A program made the position numbers and the translations under genes. Below are positions 1 to 10,288 of a stretch of DNA of 64,000 nt, in pieces (the first letter of the stretch is position 1; the number at the start of each line of letters is the position of its first letter). This stretch comes from Bullera alba (Eukaryota > Basidiomycota > Tremellomycetes > Tremellales > Bulleraceae), in the NCBI GenBank assembly GCA_001600095.1, contig BCIX01000001.1:1984001-2048000 (forward strand). The letters run 5' to 3'. The notes beneath the pieces are model-generated. The model searched no databases, was not told the origin of the DNA, and saw nothing but the letters and a program-made list of their open reading frames with translations.

Positions 1-239
1 TCGCCGCTACTCAAGCAGAGTTGAGCGACTAGAGTTCGCAACTCCACAACAATGGATTGCGGTTTCCGGCATGTCGGGGACCGGCATATGAATGCCGCAG
101 CAAGACGCCGACATCGCGAGAGGGTAACAGACGTCTTGCAAGCAACGGCTGGAGGGCATCTATTGCATCCTGACATGGACTGTCCATACTCTATGTAGTC
201 TATGAATGCTTACTATCCTATATGGACTGTTACAATTCT
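1..239. other. Non-coding flank downstream of sugar transporter
   Basis: No supported gene. The stretch lies 3' of the minus-strand sugar transporter and presumably holds its 3' UTR. Confidence 0.5.
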
Positions 240-2037
240 TTACCTGGCCAATCTGCTGTCTGCCAAGGCAACTTCTTGTCTCTCCTCTGCCTTCTTCATG
301 TCGTCGAATCGCTCCACGTTACCGGACAGGGCGACATCTCCCCTTGCCTTCTTCTCCCTCCTCCTGGTCTCTGCCAGTCTCACAGTGGCGAAGATGTGAG
401 GTGAGTCAATGAAGACCTGGTCAATCTCCTCAACGGTCAGACCAGTGGTTTCGGGGTAGAGGAAGTAGACGGTGGGGATGATGCTGAGTGCGACGGCCGC
501 CCAGACGAGGTAGAACTTCCATCCAAGAGATGCGAAGCCAATGGGAGTCGTTACTGTGCCAGAGTTAGCAGGAGGGCATTGATGGAGAGTGGAGGACAAG
601 ACTTACGGGCAACAGCAAACGCAGTCAGCCAGTGCACAGCGGTCGAGATACCCGAAGCTGGCGCTCGATATCGCGTTGTGATGACCTCTTGCGAGTACAA
701 GAAGTTGACACCGAGGAAGCCGATGGGGTAGAACAGCACGAAGAGGAAGGCAAAGACGATTGCGACGTATGCGGGAGCGAGGTTGTCGTCGGTAACTTGA
801 GATCCACAAATAGCAAGACAGAACTGATCCATAGTCAGCATGTGGATCGATCATCTCAAGGAGCATACTCACCATACAAGTACTCATACCAGAAGCAGCA
901 ATGATCAACAGCTTCCTTCTCCCCGCCCTCTCGATGGTGAAGAAAGGGATCATGCAGCACACGAGCTTGAAAGTCAGGTCAGAGGCACCAAGGACCTTGG
1001 ACATGTCATGGGACAACCCGACGGTAGTGAAGAGCTGTTCCGAGTAGTAGGTGATGAGAGCAGAACCTGAAGCCTGGGAGAACATCTGAGTGGCAGCGGC
1101 CAGAGCGAGTCGGTACACCATCTTCTCCTTGCCGTACTTGAAAAGACTGGTCATCGAGGCAGCTTCGGCTGAATGATCGTTGACCGAGGTGATGGACGCG
1201 AGGATGAAGTTGGCGTGCTCGCTATCTGGATCGACATCATCGACCAGCGCAATGACATCTCTCGCCTCATCCATTCGTCCCTTGAGGGCAAGCCATCGAG
1301 GTGACTCGGGGAAAGAGAAGGTGAAGATGATGACGACAATGGCAAGGATACCGGTGGTCATGCTGGACATTGTCAACATGGATCCGATGGATAATGACAG
1401 CTACTCACCAAGGTAGTCGCCAGCTGCCAGCCATGGTGTGGTCGAGCTTGGAGAAGCCAAAGGTGAGCCACGAGGCCAGAGCGATACCGGCAGCGATACA
1501 GATACCGTCGATGATAACGTGGTGACCCCGCTTGTGGACTTTGCTCGTCTCGGATTGCCAAACGGGCACTGTCGACGACATCATACCGAGTCCGAAACCG
1601 AGAATGACTGATGCTGGTCAGCAGCCAGACCGATACTCGTGGCTGATACCTCACTCACCTCGAGACAAGATGAGCTGAGCGAGATTGTAGGCAGAACATT
1701 GGAGGATGGTGCCGATAAGCGCGATGATCGCTCCGATGAACGTCGTCTTTCTTCGTCCTAGCTTGTTACCAATGTACATTGTGGACAGACACCCAGCCGC
1801 GGCACCAAGATTGAGTGACGAAACGGTAGTACCCTTGATGAGCGAGTTGTGCTTGTTGGTAGCGCCAGTGGTCGTCGAAGTGTTGACTTGAGGGAACAGC
1901 TCGTAGAACGATTTGTACGAGGTAACACCACCCAGGAAGGACAAGGAGAAGCCCATGGCCAGGAAGACTGGGATGACCACACAAAAATTCATCAGCTCCT
2001 GGAGAGCCTCTCCCCTTTTGCCAAACACTGCGCGCAT
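240..2037 (-). CDS. MFS sugar (hexose-type) transporter
   Basis: Plasma-membrane sugar porter of the major facilitator superfamily, about 530 residues, 12 membrane segments expected. Five exons join in frame on GTGAGT/GTAAGT donors (introns near 1608-1658, 1380-1410, 830-873 and 552-605). Family signatures seen are GRRKTT in the loop after TM2, PESPRWL before the central loop, RAGRRKL in the second half and PETTGLTVEEIDQVF after TM12, the fungal form of PETKGxTLEE. The tail is charged and cytosolic (RRREKKARGD). The start at 2037 is the first in-frame ATG downstream of a stop. An alternative ATG at 2179-2181 would need an intron of about 40 nt, and a TATA-like box just beyond it argues against that start. 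Substrate cannot be told from sequence; a hexose or related monosaccharide is the family default. Confidence 0.88.
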
Positions 2038-2202
2038 GTTGTTGATCCGCCTTTGGGTGAGGGAGGTATCGATGTCGAAGAGATAGCGTTTCAGTTCTTC
2101 TGCAAGTTGTTAGAATGCGGAGAACAAGTAAGCTGCAACGAGAGGATCAAGGAGGATCAAGGGGATGTCTCGATCAATCATCTGGCCCCGTTTGCACCTC
2201 GA

Positions 2203-2208
2203 TTTATA
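2203..2208 (-). promoter_or_regulatory. TATA-like box upstream of the sugar transporter
   Basis: Read on the minus strand the sequence is TATAAATC, about 165 bp upstream of the ATG at 2037. If used, transcription would begin near 2175, which fits the start at 2037 and excludes the ATG at 2181. Assignment is by consensus only. Confidence 0.35.
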
Positions 2209-3450
2209 AGCGACTGTCACTTCATGGGTCCTCCTTGGACCTCCATCGTTACTCCAGGAGCACCCGCAATTTTTGAATTTCGAATCCTTCTGCGAGGGCT
2301 GTCATTGGTCTGAGTCTGTCTGAGGTCAAAGTCCGAAGTCATCACAGAGGAGCTAGTCGATGCGGGGCAATGTATGAAGAGGAATGTTGGACCGATAGAG
2401 CCGTCGGTGCGCTGTCGGCGGCTTTTGCCAAGATGGAATGAGGTGAAGAAGAGAGAAGCAGAGAGGAGGAGCAGTGGGAGAGCCTGGAGGAGCAACCAGC
2501 AGCAGCCCGAAATAGATTGCCCGCAATTCATCTCCTTTCCGAACCCTGAATTCGCCGACATGCCGACAGTTGCCGCAGATCGCTAGGAGTCATGTAAACT
2601 ATCGCCGGCGGAGGAAGGAGCTGCAGTCTGCTGCCTTCTGCTGCAGTGAGTAACTCCGTCGATTGAGTGAGTGGCTCTGAGCTGCTCTGAGTCTCTCTGA
2701 GTGGCTGCGGCTCTGTGCGGCAAAGCGGCAGTCGAGGAAAGTCAAGCCTGATGAAAGGAAGAACTGGGATGACATTAGCTGTCCTGAACGCAACATCAGC
2801 CTGCGTAGGCCTGCGTGTGCGCAGGTCTGCGCTCATTCATCACACGTCTCTCCTATCTCCCGGGCTTGTCGCATCGGGACAAAGCTGAAAACCTCGTGAG
2901 CGGTCGGAAGTGCGATCATTCGAAATCAGCTCTTCGAAATCCTCGGTCTGTTTCGGTGATCGGTGACAACGTGGGCGACGATGCGTTCAGCAGTATAACG
3001 TAGCAGGAAGATACCTTGCCATCACCCTACGGCCGTACTATGTTCACTGTGCAAGACGGCCCCCGGGCTCGGGTCGCCTTGAGGAGAACATGGGGATTTG
3101 TGAAGTGGGGTCGCGAGGTCGCACAGACTTAGAGCTAGTCTTGTGGCTCCAGCTTCTCGATCTAGAGCAAGCGTGATGGCATAGATCATCATCTTGCAGA
3201 GCAGCAATATGCGCAGTGGCGTACATGCACTTGACTCCGACGAACAAGCAGGACCAAGCTGAACGCACCAAAAACGCACAGAGGCAGAGCGCACAGACCG
3301 CTCGCCGCACGTGCGGAAATGGGCGCCTGGCTTGCCACTCTGGCTGGACCTTGTGAAACGCCGATAACGCCGGCACTCCGCTCATCGCATCCTGTTGAAA
3401 CAGCCAAGTCACCATAGACTGTATCTCACCCTACCCTATCGTATCTTTAA
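2209..3450. other. Divergent intergenic region, sugar transporter / TRA2-like gene
   Basis: About 1.2 kb without a supported gene, serving as promoter space for both neighbours. It holds short repeats with exactly 10-bp spacing: CTCTGAG three times at 2675, 2685 and 2695, and GCCTGCGT at 2799 and 2809. A minus ORF at 2217-2561 with one hydrophobic stretch lacks homology I can recognise and is not called. Confidence 0.6.
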
Positions 3451-3466
3451 CAACAACAACAACAAA
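3451..3466 (+). promoter_or_regulatory. (CAA)5 leader directly before the TRA2-like start codon
   Basis: Five CAA triplets end one base before the ATG at 3467. Unstructured CAA-rich leaders generally favour scanning and initiation, so this supports the chosen start. The effect on expression is inference. Confidence 0.5.
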
Positions 3467-5250
3467 ATGTCCGACCCCAACGACGGTATGTCCCAGCTCA
3501 GCATCTACCTCCCATCATCACGATCCAGCTCGCTTCCAGTTCGCGTTTTGCGGCAATCGGTGAAGTATTCGACTCGTGGCAATCCGCCTTGAGATATTCA
3601 GCCCCATTACACCTATTCGCGAGTGACACTCCGCTATTCCACATTGTACCGAAAGAGGTGTCTTTGGTGGTCGAGGAAGACAATGCTGCTCGAGATGGAA
3701 CAGAGGAAAGACGGCTTCGAGGACGGACGCGCTTTCTATCGATCTCGCACATCTGTGACGACTTCGCGCTTCAAATTACCCCTTTCGCACCATTTTTCGC
3801 GTCGCTACGCTTTCCTCGTTCTTCCATCACCTCATCGTCTGGCTTGACCGCATCCTGTTCGAACCACCGTCTGAACCCTCGATGCGATCGATTAATCAAC
3901 CTGGTCAAATCCAACTGACCCGTGTCGTTCCCCTTTTCAGCTTGGCAATCCGCCCCTTCCGGTGACAACTACGGTGACCGATCCCCAAGACGGGACGATG
4001 GTGGCAGAAGCCCTCCCCCACCAGAGCGACGAGCTAGGTCTCGATCCCCCGCCCAGCGAAACGGCGGCGGCGGTGGTGGTGGAGGCGGCGGTGGTGACAA
4101 GTGAGTTTTCATTTCACCTTCCGCCCGTCTACAGAACCGTGTTGCGGGTTGAACTGACGATTCCGTTCCCCCTCATCTGCGCGTCTCCTCCTGACGCAGC
4201 CCTGTTAGCAACCCCGGAAACAACCTCCACGTCAGCGGTCTCGCCAGAAGCGTAGACCAGCGAGCTTTGGAGGAGATGTTCAACCGACACGGCAAGGTCA
4301 GTCTGGCGACGGTCAGGCCTCTGTCACGTGTACTGACACTACTCAGGTCGTCTCTGCTCAGCTCATGCTGGACCCTCACACCCGTTAGTCTCTGCTCGCG
4401 TTATCAGTATCAGGAATTGACACCAGCCACAGAGGAGTCCCGAGGTTTCGGTTTCGTCAAACTCGAAAGCGTCTCCGAGGCTGAGGCCGCCATTGAGGCT
4501 CTTAACGGAACCTCGATTGACGGTAAGACCTTGACCGTCGCCCACGTGAGTATCAGGTCATGCTGCCACTAGAATCAAGCTCATCTCCCAAACAGGCCCG
4601 ACGAGGACGTGCCCGAACCCCAACTCCTGGCCGATACCAGGGTGTCAAGGTCGAGATTGGTGGCCCCCGAGGTTACGGAGGTGGTGGTTACGGTGGTGGC
4701 TACGGTGAGCAAACATCACACATCTAACTAGCATGTGCTCATCTCGTCCAGACCGACCATACCAGCCCCGATCGTACGACTCGCGATACGCCGACCGAGG
4801 ACCTCCCCGAGGCTGTGAGAATATTGCTTGCTCAACAACGCTTTTCAACGCTGACAAGGACTATTGCAGACGATGACCGACGATACGACGACCGTAGATA
4901 CGATGACCGACCTCGTTACGAGGACCGGGGTCGATACGACGATCGACGAGACGACCGTCGGGACTACCGAGACAGGTGAGCGGTGCTCGAGGTGCTAGAC
5001 TGGTTCCGATTGCTAATACGTGCAGCAGGTACGAGGAGCGAGGCCCCCCACCTCCCCCGGTCGCTGGAGACAGGTAAGTATCCTCTACATTTCCTTGGAC
5101 ATACATCGTCTATTTACCGAGAGAGTGATACGGTTTCTTACGCACGCGTGACCTGACAGAGACCCTTACTACCGTAGCGAGCCCCGAGGTGCCGCCCCCT
5201 ACGAGCGAAGAGAGGAGAGGCCCCGATACGACGACAGGCCAAGGTACTAG
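3467..5250 (+). CDS. Transformer-2-like SR protein (RRM splicing regulator)
   Basis: Nuclear RNA-binding splicing regulator, roughly 260 residues. Exon 1 encodes only MSDPND. Exon 2 gives an Arg/Ser/Pro-rich N-terminus (RRARSRSPAQRNG) and a run of about 11 glycines. Exons 3-5 encode one RRM: NNLHVSGLA is RNP2 and SRGFGFV is RNP1. Directly after it comes RGRARTPTPGRYQG, the linker typical of TRA2 proteins, which is the main reason for this call over a generic RRM protein. The C-terminus is rich in Gly-Tyr, then Arg/Asp/Tyr (DDRRYDD-like repeats), ending RPRY. At least seven introns are present; the first (3486-3940) is far longer than the others. It converges with the kinase downstream. Confidence 0.85.
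3486..3940 (+). other. Unusually long first intron of the TRA2-like gene
   Basis: The 455-nt intron runs from donor GTATGT to acceptor CCCCTTTTCAG, while other introns in the window are about 45-65 nt. It contains internal ORFs and splice-like signals in both strands. In animals and plants, SR genes often regulate themselves through introns like this; whether that applies here is inference. Confidence 0.75.
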
Positions 5251-5456
5251 GGGAGTAATCTGTAGCGTGGCATGTCGCTGTTTGAGGCAAGAAGAAAGAT
5301 TGATCGAGAGTATGATTGTGATGTGAATGCATCTATATTCCTCGTCGAAGTCTGTCCAAGTACAAATATTGGTTGCTACATTCCGTTCCACAGCGTTACA
5401 ACTGAGATAGCTCTGGGTACCTATAGGCTCATAAATGATGTGATGGTGCTTCCCGA

Positions 5457-8400
5457 TCAATGCCTCCAGTTGGCCAGACCGGCGGCGCTGATCGCCATTG
5501 GGGAGAAGGAGCTAGGCGGGCTACTCGCCGACCTGCCATTCCGCCTCGAGTAATGTTCGTGTGATCTAGTCGCTGATCTGGATACGTGATCGTGATCGCT
5601 AGTTTGGCGTTGTCGCGAAACCTCTTTGACTTGCTTTTTCAACTTGGCAATGTCGTTCTGGGCCTCTTTCGTCGTTGAGGCTGGAGTGTCCGATTGTGCT
5701 TGAGCGCCAAAGCCGAACCAGCCGTCGAGGAGGCCGCCCCTCCGGCGTCCTCTGCTTTGTTCCACCTTGTCTTGCGAATTGTCCTCTCTCTTGGAGTATG
5801 GCGAGATGACGGGGTCGAGGTCGACCGTGACATTGTCCGATTTCGCAGGGAGATCATAGACGATATTGGTCGCAATAGCGGCGTCTTTGGTTGTAGACAC
5901 GGATAGTCTTGGATCTTCCTTTGACCTCGGCCTGCCTCGTTCTTCCGCTTCGTCGTCGTGGTCTCGGTCTGTATTTGTTCTGGGCGAAGGTGACATTTTG
6001 AAAATATCGACGCTTGGAGTGACGGGTGTCAAGGGGATCGTGTGGTCGTATGAATCCCTGATGGAGGATAATGTCGGTGAGACCAAAGCACCGTTCTCAT
6101 CCACCAGTTCTTCATACTGCTCCACATCCAAGACGCGATATAGTACATCGTACATCCTCTCATCGGAGAGATGCACGATGACCCTGGGAATACCCCTGCT
6201 TCCGGCATCACCACCACGTTCCTCGGGCCGCGAGTTGTTCGTCGTGTCCCGCGTGGCGATGAGCTTGGACCGTATGTACTCCCCGTTGATGGACGTCGAG
6301 GATGCTGCGGCCAAAGCGTTGGAAATGCTCGGTGGGGGGATGGCCGATTTACCCACGTTTGACTCTAGTGACACTTGACGAGAGAGCGGGTGTGGTCTCT
6401 TGCCAGATGGAGTCCGGTTCAGGCCATTCCCCGTGCCTTTACGGCTATGTCGCGGAATGTCACCTTCGTTGGAAGTAGAGGTGCCGCCATGTCGACTCGA
6501 CCTGCTCGACATGGTGGATTCGACAGACATTGATCGGTAGGCGGTGGGACGGGCAGTGTGGGGTTTACCCTCCGGGAGGGTGGTCAAACCATGTGTACCA
6601 CCGATCGACGAGGTTAAGACGGGTACGGCGCCTTGAGACGAGTTGACAGTCACCTCTGTACCGTGCTGCCCCTCCTTCTCAAGCACCTCCCCTTCGTTTG
6701 GGACACCTTTCGATTGCGTGGCGAAGCTCGAGCCCGTGTCGACTGAGCTACCCCTATTGACACCAGGAGCTTGAGACGCTCTGCTTCGACTCCGCAACCT
6801 CGCTCGCTTCCCAGGAGCAGAGGTTTCGACTTCGATCTTGATCCAACACCGCATCGCCCAATCATTGGCGCCATCATTGCCGGTCGTGAGCGGTGGGGTA
6901 GTCTTGGGAGCCGCTTTGGCTGGGACTGAAGACGATCTCTTGCCAAGACTGGGTAAAGAGAGTAGATTTGACACCCAGTTTTTGCCACCATCAGGTGGGC
7001 CGTCTCCACGATCTGTGCGTCGGGCTGCTTGGTCCGAAGGCAGGGTGAGGACCAATTGGATGATAGTCGGCTCGCCTCTCTGGAACGACACGCAGTGGTA
7101 CAGGATCCCTTTGGAGCGGAAGAGATACTTGAAATAGCTGACCACTCGGCGTTCCGTCTCTCCAGTCGGATTGAGCAGGACGAGCTTGCTCGTCTCGCCT
7201 TTGGCTGTATCGTGGGGGTACAGCGTAGAGTCGAGGTAGAGTGGGAGGGTGTATTTGATATCTGTGGGGAGAAAGCTCGTCGTCTTGAAGACACGACCTT
7301 GGTGATGAGCGGCAAAATCGCTGACTCGCCGCTGCGTCTCCTCGCCGATGGTGTATTCGGCGAATCTGCGCATTCTCTTTCGTCCATCGATTTCCAAAAA
7401 ATCTCGCATGGCCGCTCTCACTCTTCTCCACTCGCGACATTCGAACTCTCTCTGTCGAGGGGTGCTAGTTGCCTTTTGTGCAGCTTCAGAATGGTGTGAG
7501 ACTCTCCAAGGGGCGGATGGAGGGTACTTCTCATCCAGCTCTTGAAGTCGATCCAAAACTCGTTCCCGCATGACGTGCAGTGACTTGTGTGAGGGTCCTA
7601 AGGGAAATCTGACCTCAAGCAGGAGAGAGAGCAAGGTGAGTGCGATACACCATATATCCAGCTCTGGCCTGATAGAGGTCAGCAACGATTGGGCAAACTT
7701 GATGCTGGTGAACTCACCCGTAGTATGACACTTCACCGGGAGGCAGCCCAAGAGCTTGTACTATCTCGGGACTCTGCGATCTGATCAGCTACAGCGGCCC
7801 AAGCTGTCGACTTGCAACACTTACATGAAATGCTGGACTCCCGCAGCATGTCGTGAGCTTGGGCTCGCTCATTGAGAAATGCGTTGCCAGGCCCAGGTCT
7901 AATGTGAACACTTGAGTCAGAAACGTATTGCTGACTCGGTGGAATGATTCATTCACTCACCTAAAATGACGATGTCTCCGGTGTCGATATCAACGAGGAT
8001 ATTGTCCCCCTTGAGATCTCGATGTACCACTCTACCGCCTTCGTGAAGTCCATCGCGGATTACGGAGACCATCTGGTCTAGAATGTACGCCGCTCTTGAG
8101 GGCAGAAGCGGGAGTGGGTGTGAAGGTAGGGGGGTGTGATGTGAGGCATATTGCTCTATGAGGGGAGTCAGCTTAGTACCAATCCAAGGTGTTCGTCGAC
8201 TAACCGATGAGATAGAAGTGACCTGCTGTCCGGGCCCATCCTTCTACTCCTATCAAACATGGATGTGGCGGTATTTGTGATAACAACGTGGGTTCACGCA
8301 GCAACCTCGCAGCTATCAAGGGGTGGNGGGGGTGTAGAGGGGTGTGTTTGAGAGCGTACTATAAGGAGTATGAGTTTGGATGTATCTCAGAGTATGGAGA

Positions 8401-8888
8401 GATGCTCACAAACTTGCCATCGGGTCCTATGACCTTGTACACCGATGAGAACTTGCCTCGCCCGAGCACACCGCCGCTTGAAGATGAAACAAATGTGTAT
8501 CCGTCGATACCGCGCTCGAGCAGTCTATCCGAGATAGTTTTGACTGGTTGGTGTGGTATCTGCTGAACATCAGATGAATTCACATCAGCGAATTGTGATA
8601 CCAGCTTACATTGACGATATCGTCCCATGTTCTGGGCTCATCCCGACGGAGATCTTGCTGCCTGAGGACAGACCGCGACCTCGACCTCGCACTTTCTTTC
8701 GACCTGCCGACACGTCTCGCAGGCGACCTCCGTGGGGATATCCCGCGTCTGGGAGGTGCTGTCGATGTGGCATCGTCTGAAATGATGCCATGGACGAAGA
8801 GCGTCCCGGCACCTGGATAGGCGAGCTCCTCTGGGCTGGCGGTATGGCCCGACGCGCCGTCTCTCTTGGGCGTCGACGGACGAGGCAT
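5457..8888 (-). CDS. Orphan Ser/Thr protein kinase with long C-terminal region
   Basis: About 1,030 residues. The N-terminus is Arg/Ser-rich and disordered. The kinase domain follows: glycine loop LGRGKFSSVYKV, beta-3 lysine in FYALKH, candidate alpha-C glutamate in LLREPTLL, catalytic loop VVHRDLKGDN, magnesium loop DLG (not DFG), CCGSPAFHSPE as the activation segment end, and ELDIWCIAL. All catalytic residues are present, so it should be active. The next 600 residues begin with a conserved-looking block (TDIKYTLPLYLDSTLYPHD) and become Ser/Pro/Arg-rich. Introns lie at 8563-8603+6, 8359-8409, and further on in the domain. One ambiguous base (n, 8327) makes a codon CNC in the beta-3/alpha-C loop. 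I could not place it in a named kinase family. Confidence 0.8.
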
Positions 8889-10288
8889 ACGGTAAAGTTA
8901 TGCTCAGATCGCCCGATCTGTGGCGGTGGAGATTGACTGGCGTCACGAGGTCATCTTGCGAGGAGATACGGTACGAGAGTTGAGTTCACAGCGATCCGGT
9001 GTGAGATGAAGCGTCTAAGTCGAGTTGGTTTCCAGGCGACGGTGTTCGATAGTACTCAGATGTGAATGATCTCAACGAGGGAGCAAGACGGTCGGTTGAT
9101 AACGCTGGCAGCACTTGATTGACCAGTTGAGAGATGGAGTCGTCATTGTTGTCTTTCACCTGCAAGCAGCTGCCTCCCGGGTGTACTCGTCCTCCAAGCT
9201 GTCCTCGCAATCGCTCCTCTTCTCAACCTGAAACCCTTGGGAAGTCTGGGAAGCGTCTGGATGATCGGAGTATTACGCTAACTCGGACACTTTCAAGGAT
9301 TCAAGGCACGCCTCTATGATCCGGCGCGATAAGAGAGGAAGTTGATGAGGCAATATGATTCATGGGAGCTTACAGTGAGGCAGAGTAGGGCTGAGTAGGG
9401 GCAGAGTGAGGCTGGGAGAGAGCGCGGAGGAACACAGGGCGTCCGGAGAATCCGGAATGCGGAGAGATAAGCTGATAAGCTTTTTGTAAAGGGGCGGAGG
9501 CAGTTGAGATTACGTCAAAAGGGGTGGAGCAGCCAATCAGATTGCGAGCAAGTCGGCACACGAGAACGAGAGAGAGCAGCAGGCATCGTCTTCGGTCACG
9601 ACATCTTCAGTCAAGACTGTCACAAGCCTAAGAATGTGAGCTCCATCCATGAGACTGGAGTGCTGAGCGCTATCGTGCTAGAGACTCCGGCAGAGAGCAC
9701 CAAAGAGTACCAGGTATTAAGCCTTGTTGACTGGCCAGCGCTGTAATCTAGGCATAAGGCTCGCTTGCTCAGTGCCCCTGATCGCCCGACGCCTACTACC
9801 AGTTGACACTCGATAAAGAACGCCATAGCCAGCCAACCAGACAGAACCAGACCAGACCATACCTCGGTTCCGGGTTCAGTACTCTGTTTCACTCGACATC
9901 AAAATTGACTGCAACAACGCCAGGACAGGCCAGGACGTCCGCCCCCGAACGACAACCGTCGATAGCCATTGTAGCCCGTCAACCTCGCTTAATAGGGTTC
10001 CAAACGATGGACAAGGCCCGTGCAGGCCCGTGCAGGTTCCTTGCTTTCACATGCCTCGCTAAGATGTCAGCAAGAGGCGGAGCTGGCCAAGCTCCGTTTG
10101 CGATGCATGTCCGGCACTCTAGCTCGCACAGGATACTGCAGACTGAACATGCTTGTCCGATGCTCTGAGGATCAAAGCGAGGTCTTCTGATGATGGCTCG
10201 GGACAAGGTTTTGCTTGTGCATCACAGGGTCGTACGTTGAAAATGCTGGCATATGCTATATACTCCTCACAATTGGTGAAACGCTGCC
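8889..10288. other. Intergenic region between the two kinase genes
   Basis: About 1.4 kb without a supported gene, containing the promoter of the orphan kinase and the 3' flank of the PAS-type kinase. It holds the motif cluster listed separately and three 10-bp-spaced duplications: GAGTAGGG at 9383/9393, GCCAGGAC at 9919/9929, and AGGCCCGTGC at 10014/10024. Confidence 0.55.
9397..9537. promoter_or_regulatory. Stress-type motif cluster upstream of the orphan kinase
   Basis: Within 141 bp there are three AGGGG elements (9397, 9490, 9520), which match the fungal stress response element core, one TTACGTCA (9510-9517), an ATF/Yap-like site, and one CCAAT (9533). The cluster is 510-650 bp upstream of the ATG at 8888. 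Short motifs like these arise by chance, so the call is tentative. Confidence 0.3.

Noticed and set aside
2179..2181. Upstream ATG as start of the sugar transporter
   Set aside because: Would need a 40-nt intron, and it sits right next to a TATA-like box, so it is probably not transcribed.
2217..2561. Minus-strand ORF of 114 codons with one hydrophobic segment
   Set aside because: Lies in a divergent promoter, has no neighbouring exons with splice signals in frame and no recognisable family.
3841..3890. GTTCGAACC resembling a tRNA T-loop
   Set aside because: No D-arm or acceptor stem found around it; it lies within an intron.
3589..3918. ORF inside the long TRA2 first intron
   Set aside because: No homology; composition is like non-coding sequence. 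Kept only as a possible source of a regulatory exon.
5866..6378. 170-codon ORF opposite the orphan kinase
   Set aside because: It is the antisense shadow of a long open exon with strong kinase-gene evidence on the other strand.
9803..10168. Plus-strand ORF of 121 codons between the kinases
   Set aside because: No domain and no exon structure; it overlaps repeated short words and is most likely chance.
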